Source: JBBPXY01 sp038200435
GTDB lineage: Bacteria > Actinomycetota > Thermoleophilia > Solirubrobacterales > Solirubrobacteraceae
NCBI GenBank assembly: GCA_038200435.1
Contig: JBBPXY010000069.1
Location: 1 to 37,314 of the forward strand
Length of the DNA stretch: 37,314 nt
Direction: 5' to 3'
Below, one piece after another: positions 24,154-32,804 of this stretch. A model generated the notes under the pieces. The model did not search any database. It was not told the DNA's origin and worked only from the letters and a program-made list of their open reading frames with translations. The position numbers and the translations under genes were made by a program. Position 1 is the stretch's first letter; each line of letters starts with the position of its first letter.

Positions 24154-25266
24154 CTACGCGGCTTGCTCCTCGGGAATCGCCGCGACGCGGATCTCGCCGT
24201 TCTCATCGACCTCGATGCCTTCAGGCCGGTCGATCTCCTGAACGAGGTCGTCGCTGATGCCGAGCGCCGTATAGATCTTGTCGGAGATCTCCTTCGCGAC
24301 GTCGGCGTGCTCCTCGAGGTAGGCCTTGGCGTTGTTGCGCCCCTGGCCGAGCCGCTCGTCGCCGTAGGAGAAGAACGACCCCGACTTCGTGACCACGTTG
24401 TGCTCGATCCCGAGGTCGATGAGACAGCCCTCGGTGGAGATGCCCTTGCCGAACTCGATGTCGAACTCCGCCTGGCGGAACGGGGCGGCAACCTTGTTCT
24501 TGACCACCTTGACCCGAACACGGTTGCCGACGGCCTCCGTGCCCTCCTTGAGGGTCTCGATCCGGCGGATGTCGAGGCGCTGCGATGAGTAGAACTTGAG
24601 CGCGCGGCCACCCGGCTGGGTCTCAGGCGAGCCGAACATGACGCCGACCTTCTCGCGGATCTGGTTGACGAACACGCAGAGCGTCTGGGTGCGGTTGAGG
24701 TTGGCCGTGAGCTTGCGCATGGCCTGCGACATCATGCGCGCCTGCGCGCCGACCGACTGGTCGCCCATCTGGCCCTCGAGCTCTGCTCGCGGCGTGAGCG
24801 CCGCCACCGAGTCGACGGCCACGAGGTCGACCGCGCCCGAGCGCACGAGCATGTCGGCTATCTCCAGGGCCTGCTCGCCGTAATCGGGCTGGGAGACCAG
24901 CAGCTCGTCGATGTTGATGCCGATCCGCTGGGCGTAGAGCGGGTCCATCGCGTGCTCGGCGTCGATGAACGCGCAGACGCCGCCAAGCTTCTGAGCCTCC
25001 GCGATGATGTGGTAGACGAGGGTGGTCTTGCCGGACGACTCCGGGCCGAAGATCTCGATGACCCGCCCGCGCGGCACGCCGCCAATGCCCAAGGCGAGGT
25101 CGAGCGACAGCGCACCCGTGGGGATGGCGTTGCACTTGACCTGCGCGCCTTCGTCGCCCATGCGCATGACGGCGCCCTTGCCGAACTGGCGCTCGATCTG
25201 CGTGAGCGCGCCCTGAATGGCGGTGTCGCGGGCCTTGGCGGCCTTCTCTTCAGTGGTCGTGCTCAC
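24154..25266 (-). CDS. recA: Recombinase RecA
   Basis: RecA coats single-stranded DNA, performs strand exchange and triggers LexA self-cleavage. The 370-residue product is full length and has no intein: Walker A GPESSGKTT (74-82), the FIDAEHAMDP segment, VDSVAALTPRAELEG (L1 region), QIREKVGVMFGSPETQPGG (L2 region), and an acidic C-terminus. The GTG at 25266 is supported by AGAGGAG six bases upstream. recX follows after two bases. The upstream 180 bases carry palindromes and repeats described separately. Confidence 0.98.
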   Translation of the reverse strand: MSTTTEEKAAKARDTAIQGALTQIERQFGKGAVMRMGDEGAQVKCNAIPTGALSLDLALGIGGVPRGRVIEIFGPESSGKTTLVYHIIAEAQKLGGVCAFIDAEHAMDPLYAQRIGINIDELLVSQPDYGEQALEIADMLVRSGAVDLVAVDSVAALTPRAELEGQMGDQSVGAQARMMSQAMRKLTANLNRTQTLCVFVNQIREKVGVMFGSPETQPGGRALKFYSSQRLDIRRIETLKEGTEAVGNRVRVKVVKNKVAAPFRQAEFDIEFGKGISTEGCLIDLGIEHNVVTKSGSFFSYGDERLGQGRNNAKAYLEEHADVAKEISDKIYTALGISDDLVQEIDRPEGIEVDENGEIRVAAIPEEQAA

Positions 25267-25281
25267 GGGATGCTCCTCTGG

Positions 25282-25407
25282 CGGATCAGATCTGGACCGG
25301 CCACGGTACGGCGTGGACCGGACGGATCAGGCACGCTAGATCGCCCTGCTGTGAGGGCACAACGCGTGGTTGTGCCGGATGTGGCGCGTGATCGTGTCAA
25401 CACGCGC
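25282..25407 (-). promoter_or_regulatory. recA control region with palindromes and repeats
   Basis: A candidate promoter reads TTGTGC then 18 bases then TAGCGT (minus strand; -10 at 25338-25333). Its -35 lies inside a perfect inverted repeat, GGCACAAC (25356-25363) and GTTGTGCC (25369-25376). Further upstream GCGCGTG/CACGCGC (25384-25390, 25401-25407) encloses CGTGT-CA-ACACG (25393-25104 end at 25404), which includes a perfect TTGACA. Downstream, CGGATCAG occurs at 25282 and 25323 and GGACCGG at 25294 and 25315. None matches the actinobacterial LexA box I know (CGAAC-N-GTTCG type). Confidence 0.4.
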
Positions 25408-25442
25408 GAGGGACGCGCCCCAGCCGGTTCCTTCTGACGCCG

Positions 25443-25484
25443 CGTGCAGGGTTGGCTGCCTTATGGCCCAGCAAACCCTGCACG
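25443..25484 (-). terminator. Hairpin downstream of cinA
   Basis: CGTGCAGGGTT (25443-25453) and AACCCTGCACG (25474-25484) form an 11-bp perfect stem, extended across one G/A mismatch by GCTG (25455-25458) with CAGC (25469-25472). It lies about 60 bases after the cinA stop on the minus strand. The intervening 25485-25546 holds nothing recognised. Confidence 0.6.
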
Positions 25485-25546
25485 AAAGGCGGGCGTCGGA
25501 GATCCGGCTGACCTTACGCGCGGCCGACCGCGCGCCGCCGCCAAGC

Positions 25547-26839
25547 TCACCCCGAGTCGCGCTCGCCCAGCAGCAGCCGGCGCAGCATGTGCAGGGCGAC
25601 GGTCACGGACCGGTCGCGCACGTCGGCGCGGCCGCCGGGGAGGTTGACCTGGCGCGTCAGCCGCGCGCCGTCCGGCCCCGCCACCGAAACGCAGACCAGC
25701 CCCACCGGCTTCTCCTCGGTGCCGCCGCTCGGTCCGGCGACTCCTGTGATGCCCGCCCCGATCTCGGCGCCGAACCGCTCCCGCGCGCCGTCCGCCAGGG
25801 CTTCGGCGACCTCCACGGAGACGGCGCCAACCCGCTCGATCAGCGCGGCATCCACCCCGACGAGTTCTGCCTTCGCGCCGTTCGAGTAGGAGACGATCCC
25901 GCCGAGTACGTAAGCCGACGAGCCGGCACGCTCCGTCAGCCGCGCGGCCAGCAAACCGCCGGTGCAGCTCTCGGCGGTCGCCACGGAACGCCCGGCGAGC
26001 AGATCCGCCAACTGGTCGTCGATGGTCGAGCCGTCCAACGAGAAGATCACGTCGGCGTGGCGTTCCCGCACGGCCGTCTCGAAGGCCGCGTAGTCGGACG
26101 CGGCTCCGGGCTCGAAGCGCGTGGCGATCTCGATCTCGCCGCGGCGCAGGCAGGTCGTGACCTCCATCGCGTCGAGGTTCACTCCCGCTCCTTCGGCTGT
26201 GCGCAGCGTCAGAGCTATCTCCGACTCCGGGATGCCGAACATGCGGATGACCCGGAAGTCGTACGTCGTCGCGTTCGGTACGGCCGCCGCGAACGCGTCG
26301 GTGCCGGCTGCCGTGTCCCACATGGGTTGCAGCTCGCGCGGAGGGCCCGGCAGCACCACCACCGTAGGCCCCTCCCCCGCACGCGCGGGCGGCACTACGA
26401 GGCCCGGCGCGGTGCCGACCGGCTCGAGCACCGCGGCACCCTCGGGGATCACGGCCTGCTTGCGGTTGCCCTCTCGAACGGCAGCCTCGTCGAGCCCCGG
26501 CCAGCGCTTCATCAGCGGCCGCAGGATCTCGGCGATGCGCTCCTCGAGCGGCTCGTCGAGCACCATCTCTCGCGCGCAGAACTCTCCGACGACCTCGGCG
26601 GTGAGATCGTCAGCGGTGGGCCCGAGGCCGCCGCTCGTGACCACGAGGTCGAGGTTCTCGCTCGCCATGAAGCGCAGTGCGGCGAGCATGTCCTCCCGCC
26701 GGTCGCCGACGATGGTCAGCTGGGCGAGGTCGATGCCTCGCTCGCGCAGGCGTTCGGAGAGCCACGGCCCGTTGCGGTCGGAGATGATCCCACTCAGCAC
26801 CTCGGTGCCCGTGATGACGATCCCGGCCCGTGCGCTCAT
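25547..26839 (-). CDS. cinA: CinA family protein (competence/damage-inducible, NMN deamidase-type)
   Basis: This 430-residue two-domain protein has an N-terminal MoCF/COG1058 pyrophosphatase-like domain (GIVITGTEVLSG, LVVTSGGLGPTADDLT, VVVLPGPPRELQPMW) and a C-terminal CinA domain (VATAESCTGGLLAARLT, YSNGAKAELVGV, GITGVAGPSGGTEEKPVG), which in studied homologues deamidates nicotinamide mononucleotide and helps recycle pyridine nucleotides. The ATG at 26839 overlaps the stop of the rodZ-like gene (ATGA). In many bacteria cinA lies next to recA, as here, though in this window the two are separated by a hairpin and a recA promoter. Confidence 0.94.
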   Translation of the reverse strand: MSARAGIVITGTEVLSGIISDRNGPWLSERLRERGIDLAQLTIVGDRREDMLAALRFMASENLDLVVTSGGLGPTADDLTAEVVGEFCAREMVLDEPLEERIAEILRPLMKRWPGLDEAAVREGNRKQAVIPEGAAVLEPVGTAPGLVVPPARAGEGPTVVVLPGPPRELQPMWDTAAGTDAFAAAVPNATTYDFRVIRMFGIPESEIALTLRTAEGAGVNLDAMEVTTCLRRGEIEIATRFEPGAASDYAAFETAVRERHADVIFSLDGSTIDDQLADLLAGRSVATAESCTGGLLAARLTERAGSSAYVLGGIVSYSNGAKAELVGVDAALIERVGAVSVEVAEALADGARERFGAEIGAGITGVAGPSGGTEEKPVGLVCVSVAGPDGARLTRQVNLPGGRADVRDRSVTVALHMLRRLLLGERDSG

Positions 26840-27615
26840 GCGCAGCGCGGCCGTTGCGCGGCCGTCAGCAGCTTGTGCCCGCGTGGTGTCACGAGGTAGC
26901 CGATCGGGACAGCCCGCCCGGGCACCGCTACCGTCTTGCCGTCTATTCGCAGCTTCGCCTGGCTGTTCCCCAAGCTCAGCAGGAGCTTGGGGCCCGTGAA
27001 GGTGCGACTCGGGCGCCCCGCGGTCAGAGTGGTGCCGGGGATCAGCCGCTTGCCTGTCTCGTCGAGCAGGCACACGTAGACCGCGCCCGTCGGGACGATC
27101 TGCAGGCGAACGTTCTTGCTCTGGCGCTGCGGCGCCGCGGCACGGCGCTTCTTGCGCGGACGGTGCCCGCGCGCAGCGGCCGAGGTAGAGCGCGAGGATG
27201 CTGTCTTGTCGTTCGACGGCGAGTTCTTCCCCCAGGTGCCGAGCGCGTAGAACGCCGCGATGACCGCGAGGACGAGCAATGCGATAGCCCCGGCGCGGGG
27301 CGAGATCGGTGCCTGGCGCCGCGGCCGGTCGCGTTCGGAGCGGCGCGTGGGCCGCAGCGGAGGCAAGTCTCCCGCGGCGGGCCCTTCCTTACGGCGGCGG
27401 AACTCCTCCACCAGCAGCCGGCCGTCGAGGCCGAGGTACTCCGCGTAGGTGCGCAGGAAGCTCTTGACGAACGTCGGGCCCGGGAGAAGCTCCCACTCCT
27501 CGTTCTCCAGCGCACGCAGGTACTTTGCGCGGATCTTCGTCGCCAGCTCGACATCGGTGATATCTGCCCCGGCGCGCAGGCGCGCCTCGCGCAGGGTGGC
27601 ACCGATCTCGGTCAT
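26836..27615 (-). CDS. RodZ-like helix-turn-helix membrane protein
   Basis: This 259-residue protein has a cytoplasmic HTH domain (about 4-70: IGATLREARLRAGADITDVE, KIRAKYLRALENEEWELLPG, FLRTYAEYLGLD), a basic linker, one membrane helix (about 108-126), a Lys/Arg-rich stretch and an extracytoplasmic DUF4115-like beta domain (about 165-240). This is the layout of RodZ, which links the MreB elongation machinery to the membrane; without mreB in view its role here is inferred. The ATG at 27615 has TAGCCT six bases upstream and no Shine-Dalgarno, again leaderless in form. cinA overlaps its end. Confidence 0.88.
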   Translation of the reverse strand: MTEIGATLREARLRAGADITDVELATKIRAKYLRALENEEWELLPGPTFVKSFLRTYAEYLGLDGRLLVEEFRRRKEGPAAGDLPPLRPTRRSERDRPRRQAPISPRAGAIALLVLAVIAAFYALGTWGKNSPSNDKTASSRSTSAAARGHRPRKKRRAAAPQRQSKNVRLQIVPTGAVYVCLLDETGKRLIPGTTLTAGRPSRTFTGPKLLLSLGNSQAKLRIDGKTVAVPGRAVPIGYLVTPRGHKLLTAAQRPRCA

Positions 27616-27621
27616 GCCCGG

Positions 27622-27627
27622 AGGCTA
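27622..27627 (-). promoter_or_regulatory. Predicted -10 element of the rodZ-like gene (leaderless)
   Basis: TAGCCT on the minus strand, 6 bases before the ATG at 27615, within the 22-base gap after the ftsK stop. Confidence 0.35.
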
Positions 27628-27637
27628 GTGGACGTAG

Positions 27638-30157
27638 CTAGTCGTCTCGCTCGAGAACGTCTGTGGCGTCCGCTCCGACCGGTACAGCGTCGGCGGACGA
27701 GCGCCCACTTGCGCCCTCCGACAGGGCGACGAGGATGCGAGGAACATCACCTTCTGAGATGAGCACCTGCCGCGGCTTCGAGCCCTCGTAGCCGGAGATG
27801 ATGCCGCGCCGCTCGAGCATGTCGATCAGCCGCCCGGCGCGCGTGTAGCCCAGTCGCAGCCGCCTCTGCAGCATGGAGGTCGACGCCGTGCCCATCTGCG
27901 CCACCAGGCCGATCGCCTCCTCGAGCAGCGGATCCTCATTGGGGCTGAACGCCTCGTCCTCGCTGCTCGCCGGCGTGTCGTCGTCGACTACTTCCTCGAG
28001 TAGCTCCTCGCGCATCTCCGGCTCGCCCTGGCGCCGCCAGAACTCGGTGAGCGTCGCGATCTGCTCCTCGTCGACGTACGCGCCCTGGATGCGCTGCAGG
28101 CGCGAGGTCCCGACGGGTGAGAAGAGCATGTCGCCCTGGCCCAGCAGGCTCTCGGCGCCGCCCTGGTCGAGGATCACGCGCGAGTCAGTCTGAGAGGAGA
28201 CGGAGAAGGCTATGCGCGAAGGCACGTTGGCCTTGATCAGGCCGGTGATGACGTCGACGCGGGGCGACTGCGTGGCCAGAACGAGGTGGATACCGACGGC
28301 GCGGGCCTTCTGAGCCAACCGGATGATCGAATCCTCCACATCGGCGGGCGCCACCATCATGAGGTCGGCGAGCTCGTCGATCACGCAGAGCACGTAGGGC
28401 AGCGGGGCCTCGTCGCGCTTCGCCCGGGAACGGTTGAGCTCCACGAGTGAACGCGTGCGCGCGAGCGACATCAGGCTGTAGCGCTGCTCCATCTCCTTGA
28501 CGAGATTCTGCAGCGCGTTGGCGGCCATCCGCGGGCTCGTGATGACCGGCGTGAGCAGGTGCGGGATCGACTCGTAGTGGTTCAGCTCGACCTGCTTGGG
28601 GTCGACCAGCACGAGGCGCACCTCGTGAGGATCGGCGCGCAGCAGGATCGAGGCGAGCATCGCGTTGATGGCACCCGACTTGCCCGCGCCCGTGGTACCC
28701 GCGACGAGGAGGTGCGGCATCTTGGCCAGATCGGCGCCGATCGCCCGGCCGGCCACGTCCTTGCCCAGCCACACGGTGAGCGGCGACCAGTCCTCGGGAG
28801 CAGCCTGGAAGACGTCGCCGAGGTGCACCATCCGGCGGCGCGCGTTGGGCACCTCCACGCCGACCGCCTGCTTGCCGGGGATCGGCGCGAGGATGCGGAT
28901 GTCGGTGGCCGCGAGGGCGTAGGCCAGGTCGTCTTTGAGGTTGGCGACCTTCCCGACCTTCACGCCGGGGGCGAGGCGCAGCTCGTAGCGGGTGATGTGC
29001 GGGCCGGCGACGGTGCCCACGACCTTCGCCTCGACCCCGAAGTGCCCGAGGGCCTCGACGAGCTGCGCGGCGACCTGGCTCTGTCCGGCGGTGTCGGGGC
29101 GGGCCTGCTCGGCGGTCGAGCGGGTCAGGAAGCGGGCGGTGGGCACCTGCCACTTGAACTCGGGATCGTCGGTGACGCTGGCGCGGTAGCGGCCCTGCGG
29201 GGTGAGTGCGGGAGGATCGGCATCGTGCTCGTCGGCCGGATCGGGCGACGGGACGGGCGGGAAGTCGTCTTCCTCGACTGCCTCGGGCTCTTCTTCCGAC
29301 TCCGCGGGTTCGACCGTGACGGGGAGCGGCTCTTCGAGGGTCTCCTCTGCGTAGGGGCTCTCGCCGTCGAGCGACGGGGCCTCGACGTGCGTGGCCGTGA
29401 CGCGCAACTCCTCCGTGTTCGGCTCGGGGATGTCGAAGCGATCGCGGGCAGCGACGATCTGCGCCGGGGCCTGCCGCCTGGCGATGACCGCCGTGCCGAC
29501 CTGCGTGGTCGTGCGCAGCTTCCGCCCCGTGTCGGCTACGCCGGAACCGGCGAGGCGCACGATGGTCGCCACGGAAGCTCCCGTGATGAGGATCAGCCCG
29601 GCCAGGAAGAGGAAGACCGCGAGGATGTGAGCGCCGACCGACGAGAAGAGGTGGGCGACGACCCAGTGCATCCCCTCCCCCACCATGCCGCCGCGGCCCT
29701 CGACCGCGTGGCGGGCGAAGCTGCCGCGCGGCCCGGCGTCGGCTCCGAGGCCGAGCGTGCCGGCCGCGAGGCCGAGCAAGAGCGCCAGGACGAGACACAG
29801 CGTGCCCGTGCGGAAGGGCCGCGCCGCGGGGAGCGACGCACGGGCGAGGACGAGGCCTCCGGCAAGCATGAGGCCGGCTGGTACCCCGTAGGCCAGGCCC
29901 CCGATCGCGAAGCGCATCCCGACCGCAACGCCGCGGCCGACGTCGCCGCCGGCGAGCCCGAAGTAGACGACGCAGGAGAGGAAGAGGCCGACCGCGATGA
30001 GGCCCAGGCCGAGCAGGTCGAGTTCGTGCGGCTCGAGCTTGGGCAGCCGAAGAGAAGGAAGCGCCGGGCCAGCACGCCGAGCAGGCGCGCGCCGAGCACG
30101 AGGCTTGGGCTTCGTCTTGGGCTTCGTCTTTGGCTTGCGGCTGGCGGAAGAGGGCAT
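27638..30157 (-). CDS. ftsK: DNA translocase FtsK/SpoIIIE
   Basis: This 839-residue septal DNA pump moves chromosome ends through the closing division site. The order is: a basic N-terminus with the repeat PKTKPKTKPKP (9-19), four or five membrane helices (about 47-200), an acidic Pro-rich linker (about 262-320), the alpha/beta motor with Walker A GTTGAGKS (487-494), Walker B in VRLVLVDPKQVEL and the segment ATQSPRVDVITGLIKANVPS, and a C-terminal gamma winged helix (about 775-839: TSMLQRRLRLGYTRAGRLID) that reads orienting DNA motifs. The ATG at 30157 is preceded by GAGGG at a good distance. The linker is short compared with E. coli FtsK and typical of SpoIIIE-like proteins. Confidence 0.96.
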   Translation of the reverse strand: MPSSASRKPKTKPKTKPKPRARRAPARRAGPALPSLRLPKLEPHELDLLGLGLIAVGLFLSCVVYFGLAGGDVGRGVAVGMRFAIGGLAYGVPAGLMLAGGLVLARASLPAARPFRTGTLCLVLALLLGLAAGTLGLGADAGPRGSFARHAVEGRGGMVGEGMHWVVAHLFSSVGAHILAVFLFLAGLILITGASVATIVRLAGSGVADTGRKLRTTTQVGTAVIARRQAPAQIVAARDRFDIPEPNTEELRVTATHVEAPSLDGESPYAEETLEEPLPVTVEPAESEEEPEAVEEDDFPPVPSPDPADEHDADPPALTPQGRYRASVTDDPEFKWQVPTARFLTRSTAEQARPDTAGQSQVAAQLVEALGHFGVEAKVVGTVAGPHITRYELRLAPGVKVGKVANLKDDLAYALAATDIRILAPIPGKQAVGVEVPNARRRMVHLGDVFQAAPEDWSPLTVWLGKDVAGRAIGADLAKMPHLLVAGTTGAGKSGAINAMLASILLRADPHEVRLVLVDPKQVELNHYESIPHLLTPVITSPRMAANALQNLVKEMEQRYSLMSLARTRSLVELNRSRAKRDEAPLPYVLCVIDELADLMMVAPADVEDSIIRLAQKARAVGIHLVLATQSPRVDVITGLIKANVPSRIAFSVSSQTDSRVILDQGGAESLLGQGDMLFSPVGTSRLQRIQGAYVDEEQIATLTEFWRRQGEPEMREELLEEVVDDDTPASSEDEAFSPNEDPLLEEAIGLVAQMGTASTSMLQRRLRLGYTRAGRLIDMLERRGIISGYEGSKPRQVLISEGDVPRILVALSEGASGRSSADAVPVGADATDVLERDD

Positions 30158-30216
30158 GGTGAGCCCTCGTTGCTTCGCCGTGGGCGAGGCGAACCCTCCC
30201 CCACGGCGCAGACTCC

Positions 30217-30256
30217 GTGAAGCCCTCTATCCCCTATAGGGGGTACGGGGCTTCAC
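30217..30256 (-). terminator. Hairpin with central palindrome between rnj and ftsK
   Basis: GTGAAGCCC (30217-30225) pairs with GGGCTTCAC (30248-30256) and the centre is the perfect palindrome CCCCTATAGGGG (30231-30242). It follows the rnj stop by about 20 bases on the minus strand and precedes ftsK. Without a T-run it may be a terminator or an mRNA end-protecting structure. Confidence 0.55.
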
Positions 30257-30275
30257 TGTCGTCCCGGAACCCCGC

Positions 30276-31940
30276 TCAGACCTCGACGACGACCGGCAGC
30301 ACCATCGGGCGGCGCTTCAAGCGGTCGTACACGTACTTCGCGAGATCGTCGTGGAGCATCCGCTGAATGATCTCGATCTCGTGGACGTCGTCGCTTGCGG
30401 CGCGGTCGAGAGACGTCTCGACGGCTTTGCGGATCTCGTCGACGACGCCGTCGGCCTGATCGAGAAACGGCACACCCCGGAAGATCACCTCGGGCGGAGC
30501 GACCGAGCGGCCGTCCTGCTCGGAGACCGTGGCGACGACGATGAAGATGCCGTCGGCCGAGAGCATCCGGCGGTCGCGCAGGGCCACGTCGGCGGGATCG
30601 CCGATGTCGACGCCGTCGACGAAGATCATCCCCGATTGCTCGGGTGTGCCGAAGCGGGCGCCGCGTTCGTTGATTTCGAGCGGGAGGCCGTTCTCGCCCT
30701 TGAAGATGCAGCTTGGATCGACGCCCACCGACTCCGCGAGCTGGCCGTGCAGGTGGATCCGCTTATGGTCGCCGTGGATCGGCATCACGTAGCGCGGCTT
30801 GGTGAGGTTGAGCATCAGCTTGAGCTCTTCCGCGTAGCCGTGCCCCGAGGCGTGAATCGGCGCGTCGCGCGGCGTGATCACGTCGCAGCCGATGTGGTAG
30901 AGCCGGTCGATCGTCTCGTTGACGGCGCGCTCGTTGCCAGGGATCGGCGTGGCCGAGAAGACCACGGTGTCGCCCGAATGGAGCTTCACGTTGTGATGGT
31001 CGTTGTAAGCCATGCGCCGCAGCGCGGAGAGCGGCTCGCCCTGGGAGCCGGTCGAGACGACCACGAGCTTGTGATCGGGGAAGTCGTCGATCTCACGCGG
31101 CTGAACGAGCATGCCGTCCGGCACGTCTATATGGCCGAGCGTGCGACCGATGTTCACGTTCTTGCGCATCGACCGCCCCACGAGCGCGACCTTTCGCCCG
31201 AGAGCGGTGGCGGCGTCGACCACCTGCTGTACCCGGTGGATGTTCGAGGCGAACGAGGTGACGATGATGCGGCCTTCGCAGCGGCCGAAGACCTCCTCGA
31301 GGTGTGGGCCAACCCCCGACTCCGACGGCGAGAACCCCTGCCGGTCGGCGTTGGTCGAATCGCCGCAGAGCAGCAGCAGGCCCTCACGGCCGAGCTCGGC
31401 CAGACGCGACATATCGGCCGGATGGCCCCCGACCGGCGTCTGGTCGAACTTGTAGTCGCCGGTCAGCAGAACCGTTCCGAGGTCGGTGGTGAGCGCCACC
31501 GCGCAGGCGTCGGGGATCGAATGCGTCATGTGCACGAGCTCGACGTCGAACGGGCCGAGCCCGAGCTCCTCCCCGGGAGCGAGCTCCTCGAGCTCCACGT
31601 TCTTGATGCGGTGCTCGTCGAGCTTGGAGCGGGCCATGGCCATGGTGAGGCGGCCGCCATAGACCGGTGGCAGGTCGCCCCCGAGCTCGCGCAGGAACCA
31701 CGGCAGGGCGCCGAGGTGGTCCTCATGGCCGTGCGTGATGACGATGCCCTCGATGTCCTCCACCCGGTCGCGCAGGTAGGCGAAGTCGGGCAGGACGAGA
31801 TCGATGCCGAGCATCTCGGCCGTCGGGAAGCGCAGGCCGGTGTCGACGACGACGATCCGGTCCTCGTACTCGACGACCATCATGTTCTTGCCGATCTCGC
31901 CCAGGCCCCCCAGCGGGAGGACGCGAAGAGTGCCGCTCAC
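30276..31940 (-). CDS. rnj: Ribonuclease J
   Basis: RNase J is a metallo-beta-lactamase/beta-CASP nuclease with 5'-3' exo and endo activity in mRNA decay and rRNA maturation. The 554-residue protein shows PLGGLGEIGKNM (9-20), the zinc motif THGHEDHLGALP (69-80), HSIPD and TGDYKFDQTP, the beta-CASP segments FASNIHRVQQ, STGSQGEPLSAL and SATPIPGNE, IHASGHGY, and MPIHGDHKRIHLH. The GTG at 31940 overlaps the dapA stop (GTGA). Together with PNPase in the same window it gives this locus both main exonucleases of RNA decay. Confidence 0.96.
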   Translation of the reverse strand: MSGTLRVLPLGGLGEIGKNMMVVEYEDRIVVVDTGLRFPTAEMLGIDLVLPDFAYLRDRVEDIEGIVITHGHEDHLGALPWFLRELGGDLPPVYGGRLTMAMARSKLDEHRIKNVELEELAPGEELGLGPFDVELVHMTHSIPDACAVALTTDLGTVLLTGDYKFDQTPVGGHPADMSRLAELGREGLLLLCGDSTNADRQGFSPSESGVGPHLEEVFGRCEGRIIVTSFASNIHRVQQVVDAATALGRKVALVGRSMRKNVNIGRTLGHIDVPDGMLVQPREIDDFPDHKLVVVSTGSQGEPLSALRRMAYNDHHNVKLHSGDTVVFSATPIPGNERAVNETIDRLYHIGCDVITPRDAPIHASGHGYAEELKLMLNLTKPRYVMPIHGDHKRIHLHGQLAESVGVDPSCIFKGENGLPLEINERGARFGTPEQSGMIFVDGVDIGDPADVALRDRRMLSADGIFIVVATVSEQDGRSVAPPEVIFRGVPFLDQADGVVDEIRKAVETSLDRAASDDVHEIEIIQRMLHDDLAKYVYDRLKRRPMVLPVVVEV

Positions 31941-32797
31941 GCGGCGGCCGACTGAAGCAGGCCGTGGCGCTCGAGCATCTCGCGGACCACCGTGGTTTCC
32001 CGCTTGTCCGCCTCGACCAGCGGAAGGCGCAGGCCGCCGACGTCGAACCCGATGAGGTTGAGCGCGGCCTTGACCGGAATCGGGTTGGTGGTCACGAAGA
32101 GGTCTTTCCAGATGTCGCTCAGCCCGGCGTCGATCTCGGCGCGGGCGCCGGGCTCGTTGACCATCCGGCGCATCTCGTCGCCGACGATGTGGCTGGCCAC
32201 GGAGATGACTCCTGCCCCGCCGAGATCGAGCGTGCGGGCGAAGATGTCGTCGTTGCCCGCGTAGACGTCGAGGCCGTCGATGAGGGCGAGCGAGTCGTTG
32301 TTGGCCTGCTTGACCCCGTCGATGCGCTCGATCTGCGCGAGCTCGGCCAGCTGCTCGTTGGATATGTCGAGCCCGGTTCGGCTCGGGATGTTGTAGAGAA
32401 GCACCGGTTTGTCGGTCGCCCGCGCCACCTCCTCGTAGTGGCGTTGAAGCCCACGGAAGTTCGGCCGCACGTAGTAGGGCGTGACGGAGAGGAGCGCATC
32501 GACCCCGAGCTGCGTCGCCTTCTCGGTGAGCTCGACGGCGTGGCGCGTGTCGTTCGACCCAACGCCCGCCACGACGCTCGCACGACCGCCGAGCTCACTC
32601 ACGGCCAGCTCGACCATGCGCAAATGCTCCTCGTCGCTCAGCGTGGCCGCCTCGCCGGTCGATCCCGCGATCACCACACCGTCCGAGCCGTGCTCGACCA
32701 GGTGGTGCATCAGCCGCGCCGCGCTCGCTTCGTCGACCCGCCCGGAGGCGTCGAACGGGGTCACCATCGCGGTGAGGATGGGGCCGAGGCCGAGCAT
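31937..32797 (-). CDS. dapA: 4-hydroxy-tetrahydrodipicolinate synthase
   Basis: DapA condenses pyruvate and aspartate semialdehyde, the first committed step to DAP and lysine. The 286-residue TIM barrel has the GSTGEAATL loop (45-53), SVTPYYVRP (104-112), the catalytic Tyr in LLYNIPSRTG (Y135, R140), and the Schiff-base lysine K163 in DGVKQAN. GSTGE in place of the more common GTTGE is a mild change. The ATG at 32797 has TAGTCT 7 bases upstream and no Shine-Dalgarno. The open frame extending to 33091 is the shadow of the upstream Pro/Ala-rich gene. rnj follows with a 4-base overlap. Confidence 0.95.
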   Translation of the reverse strand: MLGLGPILTAMVTPFDASGRVDEASAARLMHHLVEHGSDGVVIAGSTGEAATLSDEEHLRMVELAVSELGGRASVVAGVGSNDTRHAVELTEKATQLGVDALLSVTPYYVRPNFRGLQRHYEEVARATDKPVLLYNIPSRTGLDISNEQLAELAQIERIDGVKQANNDSLALIDGLDVYAGNDDIFARTLDLGGAGVISVASHIVGDEMRRMVNEPGARAEIDAGLSDIWKDLFVTTNPIPVKAALNLIGFDVGGLRLPLVEADKRETTVVREMLERHGLLQSAAA

Positions 32798-32804
32798 GGC
32801 CGTG

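Noticed and set aside
24154..25266. Intein or split recA, as found in some actinobacteria
   Set aside because: The 370-residue reading frame is continuous, with normal spacing between Walker A, L1 and L2.
28559..30220. 553-codon plus-strand frame antisense to ftsK
   Set aside because: It mirrors ftsK codon structure; rich in Arg, Gly, Asp and Val with no motifs and no ribosome site.
30351..31955. 534-codon plus-strand frame antisense to rnj
   Set aside because: It is the third-position GC shadow of RNase J, whose active-site motifs are complete.
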